A stretch of DNA of 64,000 nucleotides from Burkholderiales bacterium (GTDB taxonomy: Bacteria; Pseudomonadota; Gammaproteobacteria; Burkholderiales; Burkholderiaceae_E). Below, one piece after another: positions 1 through 9,213 of this stretch (positions are counted from its first letter, which is position 1; every line of letters begins with the position of its first letter). A program made the translations under genes and the position numbers. The stretch is from positions 124,001-188,000 of the forward strand of contig JAIYCW010000067.1 of the NCBI GenBank assembly GCA_027487815.1, in the 5' to 3' direction. The notes under the pieces are model-generated. The model had not been told where the DNA came from, searched no databases, and saw only the letters and a list, made by a program, of their open reading frames with translations.

Positions 1-57
1 ACATCTGGACTTTCCAGATTTTTGCATACAAAATACAAAAAGTCATCGGAGAACATC

Positions 58-1287
58 ATGAAACTTGCCCACGGCATCAGCCTGAACGGTCATTCCAGCG
101 GTCGTCATTTCCTGCAAATCCCCGGGCCAAGCACCACGCCCGATCGCATCTTGCGGGCCATGGACTACCCCACGATTGATCATCGGGGGCCCGAATTTCA
201 AAAGCTGGCCCAGGCGGTACTGGCTGGGATCAAAAGAATTTTCCAAACCCAACATCCGGTCGTGATTTTCCCGGCCTCGGGCACTGGCGCGTGGGAAGCT
301 GCTTTGGTCAATGCCCTGTCGCCCGGCGACGCAGTGCTCATGTGCGAAACCGGGCACTTTGCGAGCCTGTGGAAAAAGATGGCAGACCGGCTCGGGTTTG
401 TCGTGGAGTTTGTGCCCGGCGATTGGCGTCATGGCGTGGATGCAGATCAGCTGGAAGCGATCCTGCGCGCAGATACCGGTCATCGATTCAAGGCCGTTGC
501 GGTAGTGCATAACGAAACCTCAACTGGCGTTACCAGCCAGATCCCGTTAGTGCGCGCAGCAATTGATGCGGCCCGCCATCCGGCGCTATTGATGGTCGAC
601 TCCATTTCGGGGCTGGGCTCGGCGCAATACAAACACGATGCCTGGGGCGTTGACGTGACCGTGTCGGGTTCGCAGAAAGGTTTGATGCTGCCGCCCGGCT
701 TGTCTTTCAATGCCCTGAGCCCAAAAGCGATTGAAGCTGCCAAGCATTCCCGCTCCCCGCGAAGCTATTGGGATTGGGCCGAGCAGCTTGGCATGAATGC
801 CAATGGCTGGTTTCCCTACACCCCGGCCACCAGCCTCCTATATGGCCTACACGAGGCTATCGCCATGCTGGAGGAAGAAGGCCTGGATACCGTCTTTGCG
901 CGTCACCAGCGCCATGCCGCAGCTACCCGTGCCGCAGTACAAGCCTGGGGCCTGGAAGTGCTGTGTTTGAACCCTGCCGAATACAGCCCGGTACTCACTG
1001 CCGCGCTTATGCCCGCTGGCCACAATGCAGACGAAGTACGTCGTCAAGCGCTTGCAAACTTCAATCTATCCCTGGGCCAAGGCCTATCAAAGGTAAGCGG
1101 CAAGGTGTTTCGCATCGGGCACTTGGGAGACTTCAACGACCTCACCTTGCTCGGTGCGCTGGCAGGAGTTGAAATGGCTCTGGGTTTAGCCAATGTGCCC
1201 CACCATAAAGCCGGCGTGCAAGCAGCAATGACTCACCTTCAATCCACAGCGCCTTCAGCTCATGCGATGATCAAGGCCGCCGCTTAG
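58..1287 (+). CDS. Class V aminotransferase (serine/alanine-glyoxylate aminotransferase type)
   Basis: PLP enzyme of the class V aminotransferase family, which moves the amino group of small amino acids such as serine or alanine to glyoxylate. A glycine-rich cofactor-binding stretch (FPASGTGAWEAA) lies near residues 70-80. The conserved Asp is in MVDSISG and the PLP lysine is K207 in SGSQKGL. About 409 residues, full length. I chose the ATG at 58 because GGAGA lies just upstream and family homology starts soon after; the frame is open to 22. It is the first gene of a co-directional set with a Bug-type binding protein, a crotonase and a CoA transferase, so it probably feeds a catabolic route whose substrate I cannot name. 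Sure of the family, unsure of the amino donor. Confidence 0.85.
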   Translation: MKLAHGISLNGHSSGRHFLQIPGPSTTPDRILRAMDYPTIDHRGPEFQKLAQAVLAGIKRIFQTQHPVVIFPASGTGAWEAALVNALSPGDAVLMCETGHFASLWKKMADRLGFVVEFVPGDWRHGVDADQLEAILRADTGHRFKAVAVVHNETSTGVTSQIPLVRAAIDAARHPALLMVDSISGLGSAQYKHDAWGVDVTVSGSQKGLMLPPGLSFNALSPKAIEAAKHSRSPRSYWDWAEQLGMNANGWFPYTPATSLLYGLHEAIAMLEEEGLDTVFARHQRHAAATRAAVQAWGLEVLCLNPAEYSPVLTAALMPAGHNADEVRRQALANFNLSLGQGLSKVSGKVFRIGHLGDFNDLTLLGALAGVEMALGLANVPHHKAGVQAAMTHLQSTAPSAHAMIKAAA

Positions 1288-1343
1288 GCTGCGGTATCAG
1301 ATTCGCAATATACAAACACTACAAAAGACCCCAGGAGACTTCA

Positions 1344-2378
1344 ATGAACCGCCCAATCCACCACGGTAAGCGCCAGATCCTGAATGCACTCGCAGCCGGT
1401 GGCGCCGCTTCGGGCCTAAGTGCAGCATGGCCCGGCCTCGCATTGGCGCAGGGCCAGCCCGCTGCCTCGGCTCAAACTTACCCCAATAAACCGATCCGCC
1501 TGCTGGTGGGTTTTGCCCCTGGTGGCGGCACCGACATTATTGCGCGTGCTTTAGCGCCGCGTTTATCTGAGCTGCTGGGTCAATCGGTGGTGGTTGAAAA
1601 TCGCGCTGGTGCCTCGGGCACGATTGCCGCAGATATGGTGGCCAAGTCAGCCCCCGATGGCTACACCCTGGCCATGGGACACTCCAACCCCAATGCGCTC
1701 AGCCCGCAGGTGTTGGGCAAGGTGCCCTACGATCCAGCCAATGACTTTTCACCGATTACTTATATCGGCTACGTACCCAATGTGCTGGCGGTGCACCCCT
1801 CGGTCAACGTCAACTCCGTGGAGCAATTGGTCGCGCTCGCCCGCTCCAAGCCCGGAGTCCTCACCTATGCTTCTTCCGGCATTGGCAGCACCCAGCATGT
1901 GGCGGGAGCGCTTTTTAGTGCGATCACCAAAACCCAGATCATCCATATTCCCTACAAGGGCAGTGGCCAGGCAATTGGTGATTTGCTCGCCGGGCAGGTC
2001 ACGATGAATTTCGACACCATGCCGCCGGTGCTGCCTCATATTGTGGCGGGCAAGCTTCGCGGGCTGGCCATCTCCACACCCCAGCGCATGCCTCAGTTAG
2101 CCAATGTGCCCACCTTTGCGGAAGTTGGCATTCGCGGCTTTGATGTCACCAACTGGTATGCGGTCATTGGTCCGAAAGGCCTGCCGCGCGACATGGTCGC
2201 CAAATTGGACGAGGCCATCAAAAAGGCGATGGACGATCCTGCGGTCAAAGGCAAGCTCGAACCACAAGGCGTGATCTACGGAGGCGCCCGCACTCCCGAA
2301 GAGTTTGGCACCTTCATTCGCGCGGAGATCACCAAGTATCAGAAGCTGGTCAAGGACTTGGGAGTCAAGGCTGAATGA
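1344..2378 (+). CDS. Bug/TctC-family periplasmic solute-binding protein
   Basis: Extracytoplasmic binding protein of the Bug (TctC) family, whose members capture carboxylates or other small metabolites. The N-terminus is a signal peptide with basic residues (HGKRQ) and a hydrophobic stretch ending at ALAQG near residue 36. The mature protein begins with the family hallmark YPNKPIRLLVGFAPGGGTD, followed by the typical NRAGASGTIAAD segment. 344 residues is normal. An AGGAGA ribosome site precedes the ATG. No TctA/TctB membrane partners are nearby; orphan Bug proteins are typical of Burkholderiales. The stop overlaps the next gene's start (ATGA), so it is translationally coupled to the crotonase and probably binds the pathway substrate. 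Confidence 0.9.
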   Translation: MNRPIHHGKRQILNALAAGGAASGLSAAWPGLALAQGQPAASAQTYPNKPIRLLVGFAPGGGTDIIARALAPRLSELLGQSVVVENRAGASGTIAADMVAKSAPDGYTLAMGHSNPNALSPQVLGKVPYDPANDFSPITYIGYVPNVLAVHPSVNVNSVEQLVALARSKPGVLTYASSGIGSTQHVAGALFSAITKTQIIHIPYKGSGQAIGDLLAGQVTMNFDTMPPVLPHIVAGKLRGLAISTPQRMPQLANVPTFAEVGIRGFDVTNWYAVIGPKGLPRDMVAKLDEAIKKAMDDPAVKGKLEPQGVIYGGARTPEEFGTFIRAEITKYQKLVKDLGVKAE

Positions 2379-3178
2379 GCGCGGCGGCTCAAGACCTGTT
2401 GGTTGAGCTCTCCGATGCGGTAGCCACGATCACTCTGAATCGCCCGGCCAAGCTCAATGCGATAACCAAGGCGATGTGGCAAGAGCTCGGGGCTGCGGTT
2501 CAAACCCTGAGCGCACGCGATGATCTGCGATGCATCGTGATTCGTGGTGCAGGCGAGCGGGCCTTTTCACCCGGCAATGATATTTCCGAGTTCCCCACCG
2601 ACCGCTCCAACCGTGAGCAAGCCATAGCCTATGGGCGAATCATGCACGACACGGCCCAGGCCTTGGATGCATGCCGCCATCCCATCGTGGCCCAGATTCA
2701 CGGCATCTGTGTGGGTGGTGGTCTGGAGATTGCTGCGCTCGCCGATATCCGGATATGCGGGCATTCGAGCCGCTTTGGTGCGCCGATTAAAAATCTCGGG
2801 CTGGTGATGGCGCATCCCGAAATGGCTCCGCTGATTCGCCTGATCGGCGAGACCCGAACCCTTGAATTGCTGCTCGAGGGGCGCATCATTGATGCGCAGG
2901 AAGCCTGTGCGATAGGATTGGTCTCGCGGGTCGTTGCAGACGATCAAGTCGCCACTGAAGTGGCAGCTAGCGTCGAGCGCATTTGCAGCGGCGCTCCGTT
3001 GGTTGCGCGTTGGCACAAGAAATTTGCCAAGCGGTTGCGCCCCGAATCCCTGGCCTCGCTTGGCGCAGTTTCGCAGGCCGAGTATCTCGAAGGCTTTGAT
3101 TGCTTTGATACGGCAGACTTTCGGGTGGGCTACCAAAGCTTTCTTGATAAGCGAACCCCTCCCTTTACAGGTCAATAA
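2375..3178 (+). CDS. Enoyl-CoA hydratase/isomerase (crotonase) family protein
   Basis: Crotonase-fold enzyme of 267 residues acting on an acyl-CoA thioester in the cytoplasm. The two oxyanion-hole regions are visible as AFSPGNDISEF (about residue 67) and GICVGGGLEIAALADI (about residue 110). The Glu after the GGG turn, one of the two hydratase acid/base residues, is present. The second Glu normally follows the FGxP motif, but here the motif reads FGAPIKNLG, so a classical 2-enoyl-CoA hydration is doubtful. Isomerase, racemase or dehydratase chemistry as in other crotonases is possible. Its ATG overlaps the stop of the binding-protein gene, and it lies 5 bases before the CoA-transferase gene, which may make its substrate. 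Confidence 0.85.
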   Translation: MSAAAQDLLVELSDAVATITLNRPAKLNAITKAMWQELGAAVQTLSARDDLRCIVIRGAGERAFSPGNDISEFPTDRSNREQAIAYGRIMHDTAQALDACRHPIVAQIHGICVGGGLEIAALADIRICGHSSRFGAPIKNLGLVMAHPEMAPLIRLIGETRTLELLLEGRIIDAQEACAIGLVSRVVADDQVATEVAASVERICSGAPLVARWHKKFAKRLRPESLASLGAVSQAEYLEGFDCFDTADFRVGYQSFLDKRTPPFTGQ

Positions 3179-3183
3179 CCCCC

Positions 3184-4389
3184 TTGGCTGCCACTCCCCA
3201 TCCCGGACCACTTTCCGGCGTCACCATTCTTGAACTCGCGCAAATCATGGCGGGTCCTACCGCTGGCATGATGCTGGCCGATCTGGGCGCTGATGTCATC
3301 AAGATCGAGAAACTGCCCGCAGGCGACGATTCGCGCAACTATCGCGAGCCGCGTATTAACGGCATCTCTGCGCCCTTTCTCATGCTCAACCGCAACAAGC
3401 GCGGCCTGGCGCTTGATCTCAAGCAAGCGGCTGGCAAAGATGTACTGCGCAAGATGGTGGCCAAGGCTGACGTACTCACCGAAAACTATCGCGCTGGCAC
3501 GCTTGAAAAACTTGGGCTCGGCTATGCGAGCCTGGCTGCAATCAACCCGCAGCTCATCTATTGCGCCGTGTCGGGTTATGGACGCAATGGCCCTTTCGCG
3601 GATAAAGGCGGCTTCGACTTAATTGCCCAGGGCTTTGCTGGTTTGATGAGCATCACTGGTGAACCAGATCGCGCGCCAGTCAAGCCGGGCAATTCCGTCG
3701 CTGATATCAATGCAGGAATCCTCGCCGCGCTGGGCATTCTCGCCGCCTATATCCACCGGCTAAAAACCGGTCAGGGGCAGCAGGTCGAAACCTCGCTGAT
3801 GGAAGCCGCCTTGCAGCAAACCTACTGGCACGCTGCAATTTTTTTCGCAACTGGCCGCTCCCCCACACCCCTGGGTTCCGGGCATGTTCTTACCGCGCCT
3901 TATCAAGCGTTTCGCACCGCCGATGGGTATGTGAATATCGGTGGAGCCAATCAGTCCAATTGGGAACGCATTGCCGATACTCTCGGCCATCCCGAATGGA
4001 AGCTCGACCCCCGCTTCGACACCAACACCCATCGGATGGAACACCTCGCCGCCTTGGTCGAAGCGATGGAGGCTGTGTTGGCAGAAAAGACCACGGCCCA
4101 ATGGGTCGCTTTGTTTGATAGTAATGGCGTGCCCGCCGGGCCAGTGCACTCCATCGGCGAAGCGCTTAACCATCCGCAAGTTTTAGCGCGCGATATGGTG
4201 CTTGAGCTGGATCATCCGCAGGCCGGACCAGTGAAAACTCTGGGCTTTCCAATCAAATTGAGTGCTACCCCGGCCAGGGTGGACCGCCCGGCACCCAACC
4301 TGGGCGAGCACAGCCGGGAGATCCTGCGCGAGTTCGCATTCACCGATGGCCAAATCGATGACTTGCTGCGCTCCGGCGTAGTTCAATAA
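3184..4389 (+). CDS. CaiB/BaiF family (class III) CoA transferase
   Basis: Class III CoA transferase, which moves CoA between carboxylic acids through an aspartyl-CoA intermediate. The N-terminus matches the family start (PLSGVTILELAQIMAGPTAG), which supports the TTG start at 3184; the first ATG (3247) would cut away this conserved segment. The expected nucleophile is D174 in GNSVADINAG. 401 residues is normal. It closes the operon begun at 58 and probably activates the acid that the neighbouring crotonase then processes. A hairpin follows directly. The acid substrate cannot be told from the sequence. Confidence 0.9.
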   Translation: MAATPHPGPLSGVTILELAQIMAGPTAGMMLADLGADVIKIEKLPAGDDSRNYREPRINGISAPFLMLNRNKRGLALDLKQAAGKDVLRKMVAKADVLTENYRAGTLEKLGLGYASLAAINPQLIYCAVSGYGRNGPFADKGGFDLIAQGFAGLMSITGEPDRAPVKPGNSVADINAGILAALGILAAYIHRLKTGQGQQVETSLMEAALQQTYWHAAIFFATGRSPTPLGSGHVLTAPYQAFRTADGYVNIGGANQSNWERIADTLGHPEWKLDPRFDTNTHRMEHLAALVEAMEAVLAEKTTAQWVALFDSNGVPAGPVHSIGEALNHPQVLARDMVLELDHPQAGPVKTLGFPIKLSATPARVDRPAPNLGEHSREILREFAFTDGQIDDLLRSGVVQ

Positions 4390-4430
4390 AAAAACGCCAG
4401 TGGCTTTCAGGCACACTGGCGTTCACGAGC
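4387..4430 (-). terminator. Hairpin terminator between convergent operons
   Basis: Perfect 10-bp inverted repeat (4393-4402 pairing with 4414-4423) with an 11-base loop, between convergent genes ending at 4389 and 4447. On the minus strand it is followed by a run of Ts (the A-run at 4387-4394), the classical Rho-independent form, so it mainly serves the gene ending at 4447. It may also slow plus-strand transcripts. Confidence 0.8.
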
Positions 4431-4446
4431 TTGCACCAATGATCGC

Positions 4447-6039
4447 TTAGTTGAGTTTCACCCAGCGAATATCCACGCGGTTATCTGCGCGATGAGTCAG
4501 ATCGACTGATTTTTTCATTGCCCAGGGAATCACCTGATTGTGTAGCGGAATATGAGCTACCTCGCGGTTGTGCAGCATCAGCGCATCATTAATCAGGCGC
4601 TTGCGAATCAGATCATCGGTCTCAACCTTGATGCGATCAATGATGCGATCCATCTCTGCATTGCTGTAACGCCCAATGTTGTAATTGCCATCTGCACCCG
4701 TGGCCTTGGTGCGCGCTAGCGACTGAAGGCTGTAGAGCGCATCAAAGGTCGGCACTCCCCACCCCAGCAAATACACCGAAGGCTCAAAGCGCAAGAGCAT
4801 CGGGAAGTAGGTCGCCATGGGCTGGGTTTTGAGCTTGGCTTTCAAGCCCACCCGATTCCACATCGCTGTGACCGCCTGGCAAATCTCTTCATCGTTGATG
4901 TAGCGATTGTTGGGGCAATCCAGGGTGAACTCAAAGCCGTTTGGATAGCCTGCTTCGGCCAGCAGCTTGCGCGCGGCATCCTGATCAAATGGCAAACGGC
5001 GATCCGAAGACTCGGTCCAGCCATACACCTGCGGCGCAATGATAGAGCCCGTTACCTGCGCCTGACCGCGCATGATCGAGCGACGGATGCCCTCAATATC
5101 AATGGCCTGATACATTGCCCGGCGCACACGCACATCCTTGAACGGATTCTTGCCCTTCACATCGCTGCCAGGGATCTCATTGGAGCTCTGGTCCATACCA
5201 AAGAAAATGGTGCGATTCTCAGCGCCATCGACCACCTTCAAATTGGTGTTTTGACGCAAGCGCGGCAGATCCTGCGGGGTGGGGTCCAGCACCATATCCA
5301 CATCGCCGCTCAGCAAGGCGGCTGTGCGGGTTGCGTCGGATTTGATCGGGGTGTAGATCACCTCGGCGATGTCACCCTCAAGCTTGCCCCACCAGTTGGG
5401 ATTGCGAACCAGCACTGTGCGCACATCGGCTTGCCACTGTTTCAGGCTGAAGGGGCCAGTGCCGTTAGCATTGCGGTGAGCAAAGTTCTCATCCGGGCTG
5501 CGGGTATCTTTGGGGCGCACCGAATTGTTTTTCTCGGCCCAGGCTTTGTTCATGATGCGTAGCTCAGTGAGCTGCCGCAATAACACAGGATTGGGAGCGC
5601 TCAGCACAATATCCACGGTGAAATCATCCACCTTCACCGCACGATCAATGCCCTGGGTATAGATCGTAAAGTTAGACAAGCGGTCCATCGCTCGGTTGAT
5701 GGAGAACACAACATCGTCCGCAGTAAACGCAGCGCCATCATGAAACTTCACGCCCCTGCGCAAGAAAAAGCGCGTTGTCGTGTTGCTTCGCTGTTCCCAC
5801 CGGGTCGCCAACATCGGTTCAATTTCGAACTTCTTGTCGTAGTACACCAACGACTCATAGACATACGCATGTACACCATTGGATAAGGCGTTGTTTTGCG
5901 AATGCGGATCCCAGGTGGGTAATTCACCTTGGCTGGCCCATTTGAAGGTTTTGCCTTGAGCCAATGCTTGCTGGCTCAAGCCGCCAGCTGCCAAGCCAAC
6001 AATGGAAAGCGCCAGCGCTGCAGTTCTAAACAGTTTCAT
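4447..6039 (-). CDS. ABC transporter substrate-binding protein, family 5 (peptide/nickel type)
   Basis: Periplasmic binding protein of the DppA/OppA (SBP_bac_5) family, 530 residues. It has a Sec signal peptide (MKLFRTAALALSIVGLAAGG, cleavage near ALAQG), then the family start FKWASQGELPTWDPHSQNN and the usual WEQRSNTTTRFFLRRGVKFHDG segment. I took the ATG at 6039 because it begins the signal peptide and has GGAGAA upstream; the frame runs open to 6081. No permease or ATPase genes adjoin it, so the transporter partners are elsewhere or it works alone. It probably binds peptides or another small organic ligand. A hairpin terminator lies after the stop. Confidence 0.88.
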   Translation of the reverse strand: MKLFRTAALALSIVGLAAGGLSQQALAQGKTFKWASQGELPTWDPHSQNNALSNGVHAYVYESLVYYDKKFEIEPMLATRWEQRSNTTTRFFLRRGVKFHDGAAFTADDVVFSINRAMDRLSNFTIYTQGIDRAVKVDDFTVDIVLSAPNPVLLRQLTELRIMNKAWAEKNNSVRPKDTRSPDENFAHRNANGTGPFSLKQWQADVRTVLVRNPNWWGKLEGDIAEVIYTPIKSDATRTAALLSGDVDMVLDPTPQDLPRLRQNTNLKVVDGAENRTIFFGMDQSSNEIPGSDVKGKNPFKDVRVRRAMYQAIDIEGIRRSIMRGQAQVTGSIIAPQVYGWTESSDRRLPFDQDAARKLLAEAGYPNGFEFTLDCPNNRYINDEEICQAVTAMWNRVGLKAKLKTQPMATYFPMLLRFEPSVYLLGWGVPTFDALYSLQSLARTKATGADGNYNIGRYSNAEMDRIIDRIKVETDDLIRKRLINDALMLHNREVAHIPLHNQVIPWAMKKSVDLTHRADNRVDIRWVKLN

Positions 6040-6089
6040 GACAGGTTCTCCGAAAGACCAAGCTGAGATGATAGCTGCCACCGGCAGAC

Positions 6090-6848
6090 CTATTTCATTG
6101 CCCCGAACACTTTTTCCAACACTTTGCTGCCCGCCTGAACCGGGTTTTGGCGGATTGAGCGCTCTTGCTGGGCGATCATGTAATACAGGCCGTCCAGCGA
6201 TTTTCCTGTGACGTATCGCTCCACACTGGTGGCATCGCCCTTAACCAATCCAAACTTGGCTGCCTGGCCCGCCAGGGAGTTATAACGTTGGGCAATGCCC
6301 AGACTCCCAACCACCCTGGAGACGGTAGGAAGGAACTTCTCGGTCAAAGGCGCGAAAGTCTTACCCCGAAAAAACTGGGTCACCGAGTCATCGCCGCCGC
6401 CCAATATCTGCTTGGCGTCACTCACCGACATCGATTGAGCGGCACTGACCAGCATTTGTCGCGCTTGCGGCACCGCTTTTTCAGCTGCCTGATTCATGGA
6501 CAGTACCAAAGCGTCCAGATCGGGCCCCTGGCCGGCAGCTCGCAGCAGCTTTTCAACCTTGCGAATGCTATCGGGCAGCAGAATCTTGACTGCCGCATTT
6601 TTGAGAAAGCCTCCGTCAACCCCCAGGGCGTCTACTGCGAAGTTGGCCCCCTTTTCCAGGGCGAGTTTAAGCGCAGAGCCTGCCTCGCCTGCGGTAATTG
6701 AGTCCAGCATGCCAGCCTGGGCGCTTGAGCCAAACAGCCCGACTCCGCTTAGGGACACCCCTGAGCCCAGAGCCAGGCAAATAACTCGGCGCGAGGGCGA
6801 GTCCACTTGGTGATCGAATTCCGAACTGACATTCTTTGGCTTGATCAT
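6090..6848 (-). CDS. DUF4197 domain-containing exported protein
   Basis: 252-residue protein with an N-terminal hydrophobic segment after an SRR basic pair (about residues 18-45), which looks like a signal peptide and may be of Tat type. The rest is alpha-helical and resembles DUF4197 proteins: it opens with a MLDSITAGEAGSALKLALEKG stretch and ends with the conserved LDGLYYMIAQQERSIRQNP segment. Function unknown. The ATG at 6848 is preceded by GGGAG; a TTG six bases upstream is less likely. It lies 50 bases upstream of, and in the same direction as, the family 5 binding protein, but I see no functional link. Confidence 0.85.
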   Translation of the reverse strand: MIKPKNVSSEFDHQVDSPSRRVICLALGSGVSLSGVGLFGSSAQAGMLDSITAGEAGSALKLALEKGANFAVDALGVDGGFLKNAAVKILLPDSIRKVEKLLRAAGQGPDLDALVLSMNQAAEKAVPQARQMLVSAAQSMSVSDAKQILGGGDDSVTQFFRGKTFAPLTEKFLPTVSRVVGSLGIAQRYNSLAGQAAKFGLVKGDATSVERYVTGKSLDGLYYMIAQQERSIRQNPVQAGSKVLEKVFGAMK

Positions 6849-6904
6849 GGTCAAACACTCCCACAGATTTATAACAATGCGTCGATGCTAACGCAGCTTC
6901 CTCC

Positions 6905-6931
6905 TTGCAAAGCTTGAAAATTGTTTACACT
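6905..6931 (+). promoter_or_regulatory. Weak sigma-70-like promoter candidate
   Basis: TTGCAA (6905-6910) and TACACT (6926-6931) stand 15 bases apart, ahead of GGGGAGA and the ATG at 6952. The spacing is shorter than the ideal 17. The site lies in the 103-base gap between divergent genes, so some promoter must be here, but this particular one is only a candidate. Confidence 0.25.
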
Positions 6932-6951
6932 GGGCAGGTTGGGGAGAAAAT

Positions 6952-8025
6952 ATGGCTTCGGTCCAAATAGAGCAGGCAAAAAAAGCCTACGGCGCCACGC
7001 AAGTGTTGCATGGTGTGGATGTACAAATCGCTGATGGCGAGTTTTGTGTTTTGGTGGGCCCTTCAGGCTGCGGCAAATCCACTTTGCTGCGCATGATCGC
7101 GGGGCTAGAGGAAATCAGTGCGGGCACGATTCGCATCGGCGAGCGCGTGGTCAACGATGTGCCACCCAAAGAGCGCGATATTGCGATGGTGTTCCAAAAC
7201 TACGCGCTTTATCCGCACATGACCGTCCGGGAAAACATGGCCTTTTCCCTCACCCTGGCAAAAAAGCCGCGTGAAGAAATTGACCGGCGCGTCAATGATG
7301 CAGCCCAAATTCTTGGCCTCGGGCCCTATCTGGATCGTCAGCCACGCGCACTGTCTGGCGGGCAACGTCAGCGGGTAGCCATGGGTCGAGCGATTGTGCG
7401 CAACCCCCAGGTGTTTTTGTTTGACGAGCCTTTGTCCAATCTGGATGCCAAGCTGCGCGTGCAAATGCGCACCGAGATCAAGGCTTTGCATCAGCGCCTC
7501 AAAACCACTTCGGTTTATGTCACCCATGACCAAATCGAGGCTATGACCATGGCTGATCGAATCGTGGTGATGCGCGATGGCCGAGTCGAGCAAATCGGCT
7601 CGCCGCTCGAGCTTTATGACCATCCAGTCAACACTTTCGTGGCTGGCTTTATTGGTTCGCCAGCGATGAACCTTATTGCCAGTGCCGTCACGCGAGGCCG
7701 CCTGGGTATTGAAGGGCAAATGCTGAGTGTTCAATCAGCCGAAGCGCTCGCCCCCGGCCGGCAGGTGCTGATGGGGATCCGGCCTGAGCACATCCAGATC
7801 GGTCGCTCCGCCACAGAGCTAGGCGCTCAACCCGCACTTCAGGTCGAAGTCGAAGTGGTCGAGCCCACCGGGGCCGACACCCAGGTATTTTGCAAACTCG
7901 GCAGCCAGTCGATTATGGCGGCGGTTCGCGAACGGATTGACGCCAAACCCGGGGATCATCTCTGGCTGGCCCCGGACCTCGCGCGTATCCATCTGTTCGA
8001 TGCGCAAACCAATCAACGAATTTAG
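6952..8025 (+). CDS. ABC transporter ATP-binding protein, MalK/UgpC type
   Basis: ATPase subunit of the carbohydrate-importer (CUT1) class, 357 residues. Walker A is GPSGCGKST (36-44, K42), the signature is LSGGQRQRV (from 134), and Walker B is VFLFDEPLSNLD (from 154, with E159 catalytic). The switch His sits in SVYVTHDQIEAM. A C-terminal TOBE-type regulatory region (about 235-357) contains the family phrase MGIRPEH. GGGGAGA precedes the ATG. No permease or binding protein of the same importer class is adjacent; the next gene is an alpha-hydroxy-acid dehydrogenase 21 bases downstream. It may energise permeases encoded elsewhere. Confidence 0.93.
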   Translation: MASVQIEQAKKAYGATQVLHGVDVQIADGEFCVLVGPSGCGKSTLLRMIAGLEEISAGTIRIGERVVNDVPPKERDIAMVFQNYALYPHMTVRENMAFSLTLAKKPREEIDRRVNDAAQILGLGPYLDRQPRALSGGQRQRVAMGRAIVRNPQVFLFDEPLSNLDAKLRVQMRTEIKALHQRLKTTSVYVTHDQIEAMTMADRIVVMRDGRVEQIGSPLELYDHPVNTFVAGFIGSPAMNLIASAVTRGRLGIEGQMLSVQSAEALAPGRQVLMGIRPEHIQIGRSATELGAQPALQVEVEVVEPTGADTQVFCKLGSQSIMAAVRERIDAKPGDHLWLAPDLARIHLFDAQTNQRI

Positions 8026-8046
8026 TTTTCTGGCAACTACGTCGAT

Positions 8047-9213
8047 ATGACCGTTATCACCACTATTGAAGATCTGCGGCGCCTGGCTCAAAAGCGGGTA
8101 CCGAAAATGTTTTATGACTATGCGGATTCCGGCTCCTGGACCGAAAGCACCTACCGGGCCAATGAATCGGACTTCTCGGCAATCAAACTTCGCCAGCGAG
8201 TCGCCGTCAACATGGAAGGCCGCAGCACTGCGACGACCATGATCGGCCAGCCCGTGGCCATGCCGGTGGCTATCGCCCCGACGGGCTTGACTGGCATGCA
8301 GCATGCGGATGGCGAAATTCTCGCCGCGCGCGCCGCCCAAAAGTTTGGTATCCCGTTCACCTTGTCCACGATGAGCATCTGCTCGATCGAAGATATTGCT
8401 GCCAACACTACAGCACCCTTTTGGTTCCAGCTTTATGTGATGCGGGATCGCGACTTCATTGAGCGCTTGATTGAACGAGCCCGAGCCGCCAAATGCAGCG
8501 CCTTGATGCTCACACTCGATTTGCAGATTCTTGGGCAGCGGCACAAGGATCTCAAGAATGGCCTCTCCGCCCCCCCAAAACTGACTCTGCCCAATATCAT
8601 CAACATGATGACCAAGCCCGCCTGGTGTATGGGAATGCTGGGCACGCAACGCCGCCAGTTCGGCAACATCGTGGGGCATGTCAAGGGTGTTGAAAACATG
8701 GGCTCACTTTCGGCATGGACAGCCCAGCAATTTGATCCGCGCCTGAATTGGGGCGATGTGGAATGGATCAAGAAGCGCTGGGGCGGCAAGCTGATTCTTA
8801 AGGGCATCATGGATGTTGAGGATGCCAAGCTCGCCAGAGACTCCGGTGCTGATGCCTTGATCGTCTCGAACCACGGGGGCCGCCAGCTGGACGGCGCCGA
8901 CTCTTCAATTCGCGCCTTGCCTGATATCGCAGCTGCGGTTGGCAAAGACATCGAAGTCTGGATGGATAGCGGTATCCGATCTGGGCAGGATGTTTTGAAG
9001 GCACGTGCCCTGGGTGCCCAAGGCACCTTGATTGGACGCGCATTTCTATATGGGCTGGGTGCCATGGGCGAGGCGGGTGTCACCAAGGCACTTGAGATCA
9101 TCGGCAAAGAGCTTGAGCTGACCATGGCCTTTTGCGGCCATACCAAGATTGATACCGTAGACCGTTCTATTCTTTTGCCCGGAACCTTTCCGGTGGCACA
9201 AGCACACCAGTAG
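8047..9213 (+). CDS. FMN-dependent alpha-hydroxy-acid dehydrogenase (L-lactate dehydrogenase type)
   Basis: TIM-barrel flavoprotein oxidising an L-2-hydroxy acid to the 2-oxo acid, of the LldD/glycolate oxidase/mandelate dehydrogenase family. Seen are the N-terminal DYADSGSWTE segment, the FMN region with PVAIAPTGLTG, and the active-site run IVSNHGGRQLDG with catalytic base H276 and the substrate-binding Arg. 388 residues is typical. It probably passes electrons to the respiratory chain. It sits 21 bases after the MalK-type ATPase, and its last 47 bases overlap the convergent DMT transporter gene. Whether lactate or another hydroxy acid is used cannot be told. Confidence 0.9.
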   Translation: MTVITTIEDLRRLAQKRVPKMFYDYADSGSWTESTYRANESDFSAIKLRQRVAVNMEGRSTATTMIGQPVAMPVAIAPTGLTGMQHADGEILAARAAQKFGIPFTLSTMSICSIEDIAANTTAPFWFQLYVMRDRDFIERLIERARAAKCSALMLTLDLQILGQRHKDLKNGLSAPPKLTLPNIINMMTKPAWCMGMLGTQRRQFGNIVGHVKGVENMGSLSAWTAQQFDPRLNWGDVEWIKKRWGGKLILKGIMDVEDAKLARDSGADALIVSNHGGRQLDGADSSIRALPDIAAAVGKDIEVWMDSGIRSGQDVLKARALGAQGTLIGRAFLYGLGAMGEAGVTKALEIIGKELELTMAFCGHTKIDTVDRSILLPGTFPVAQAHQ

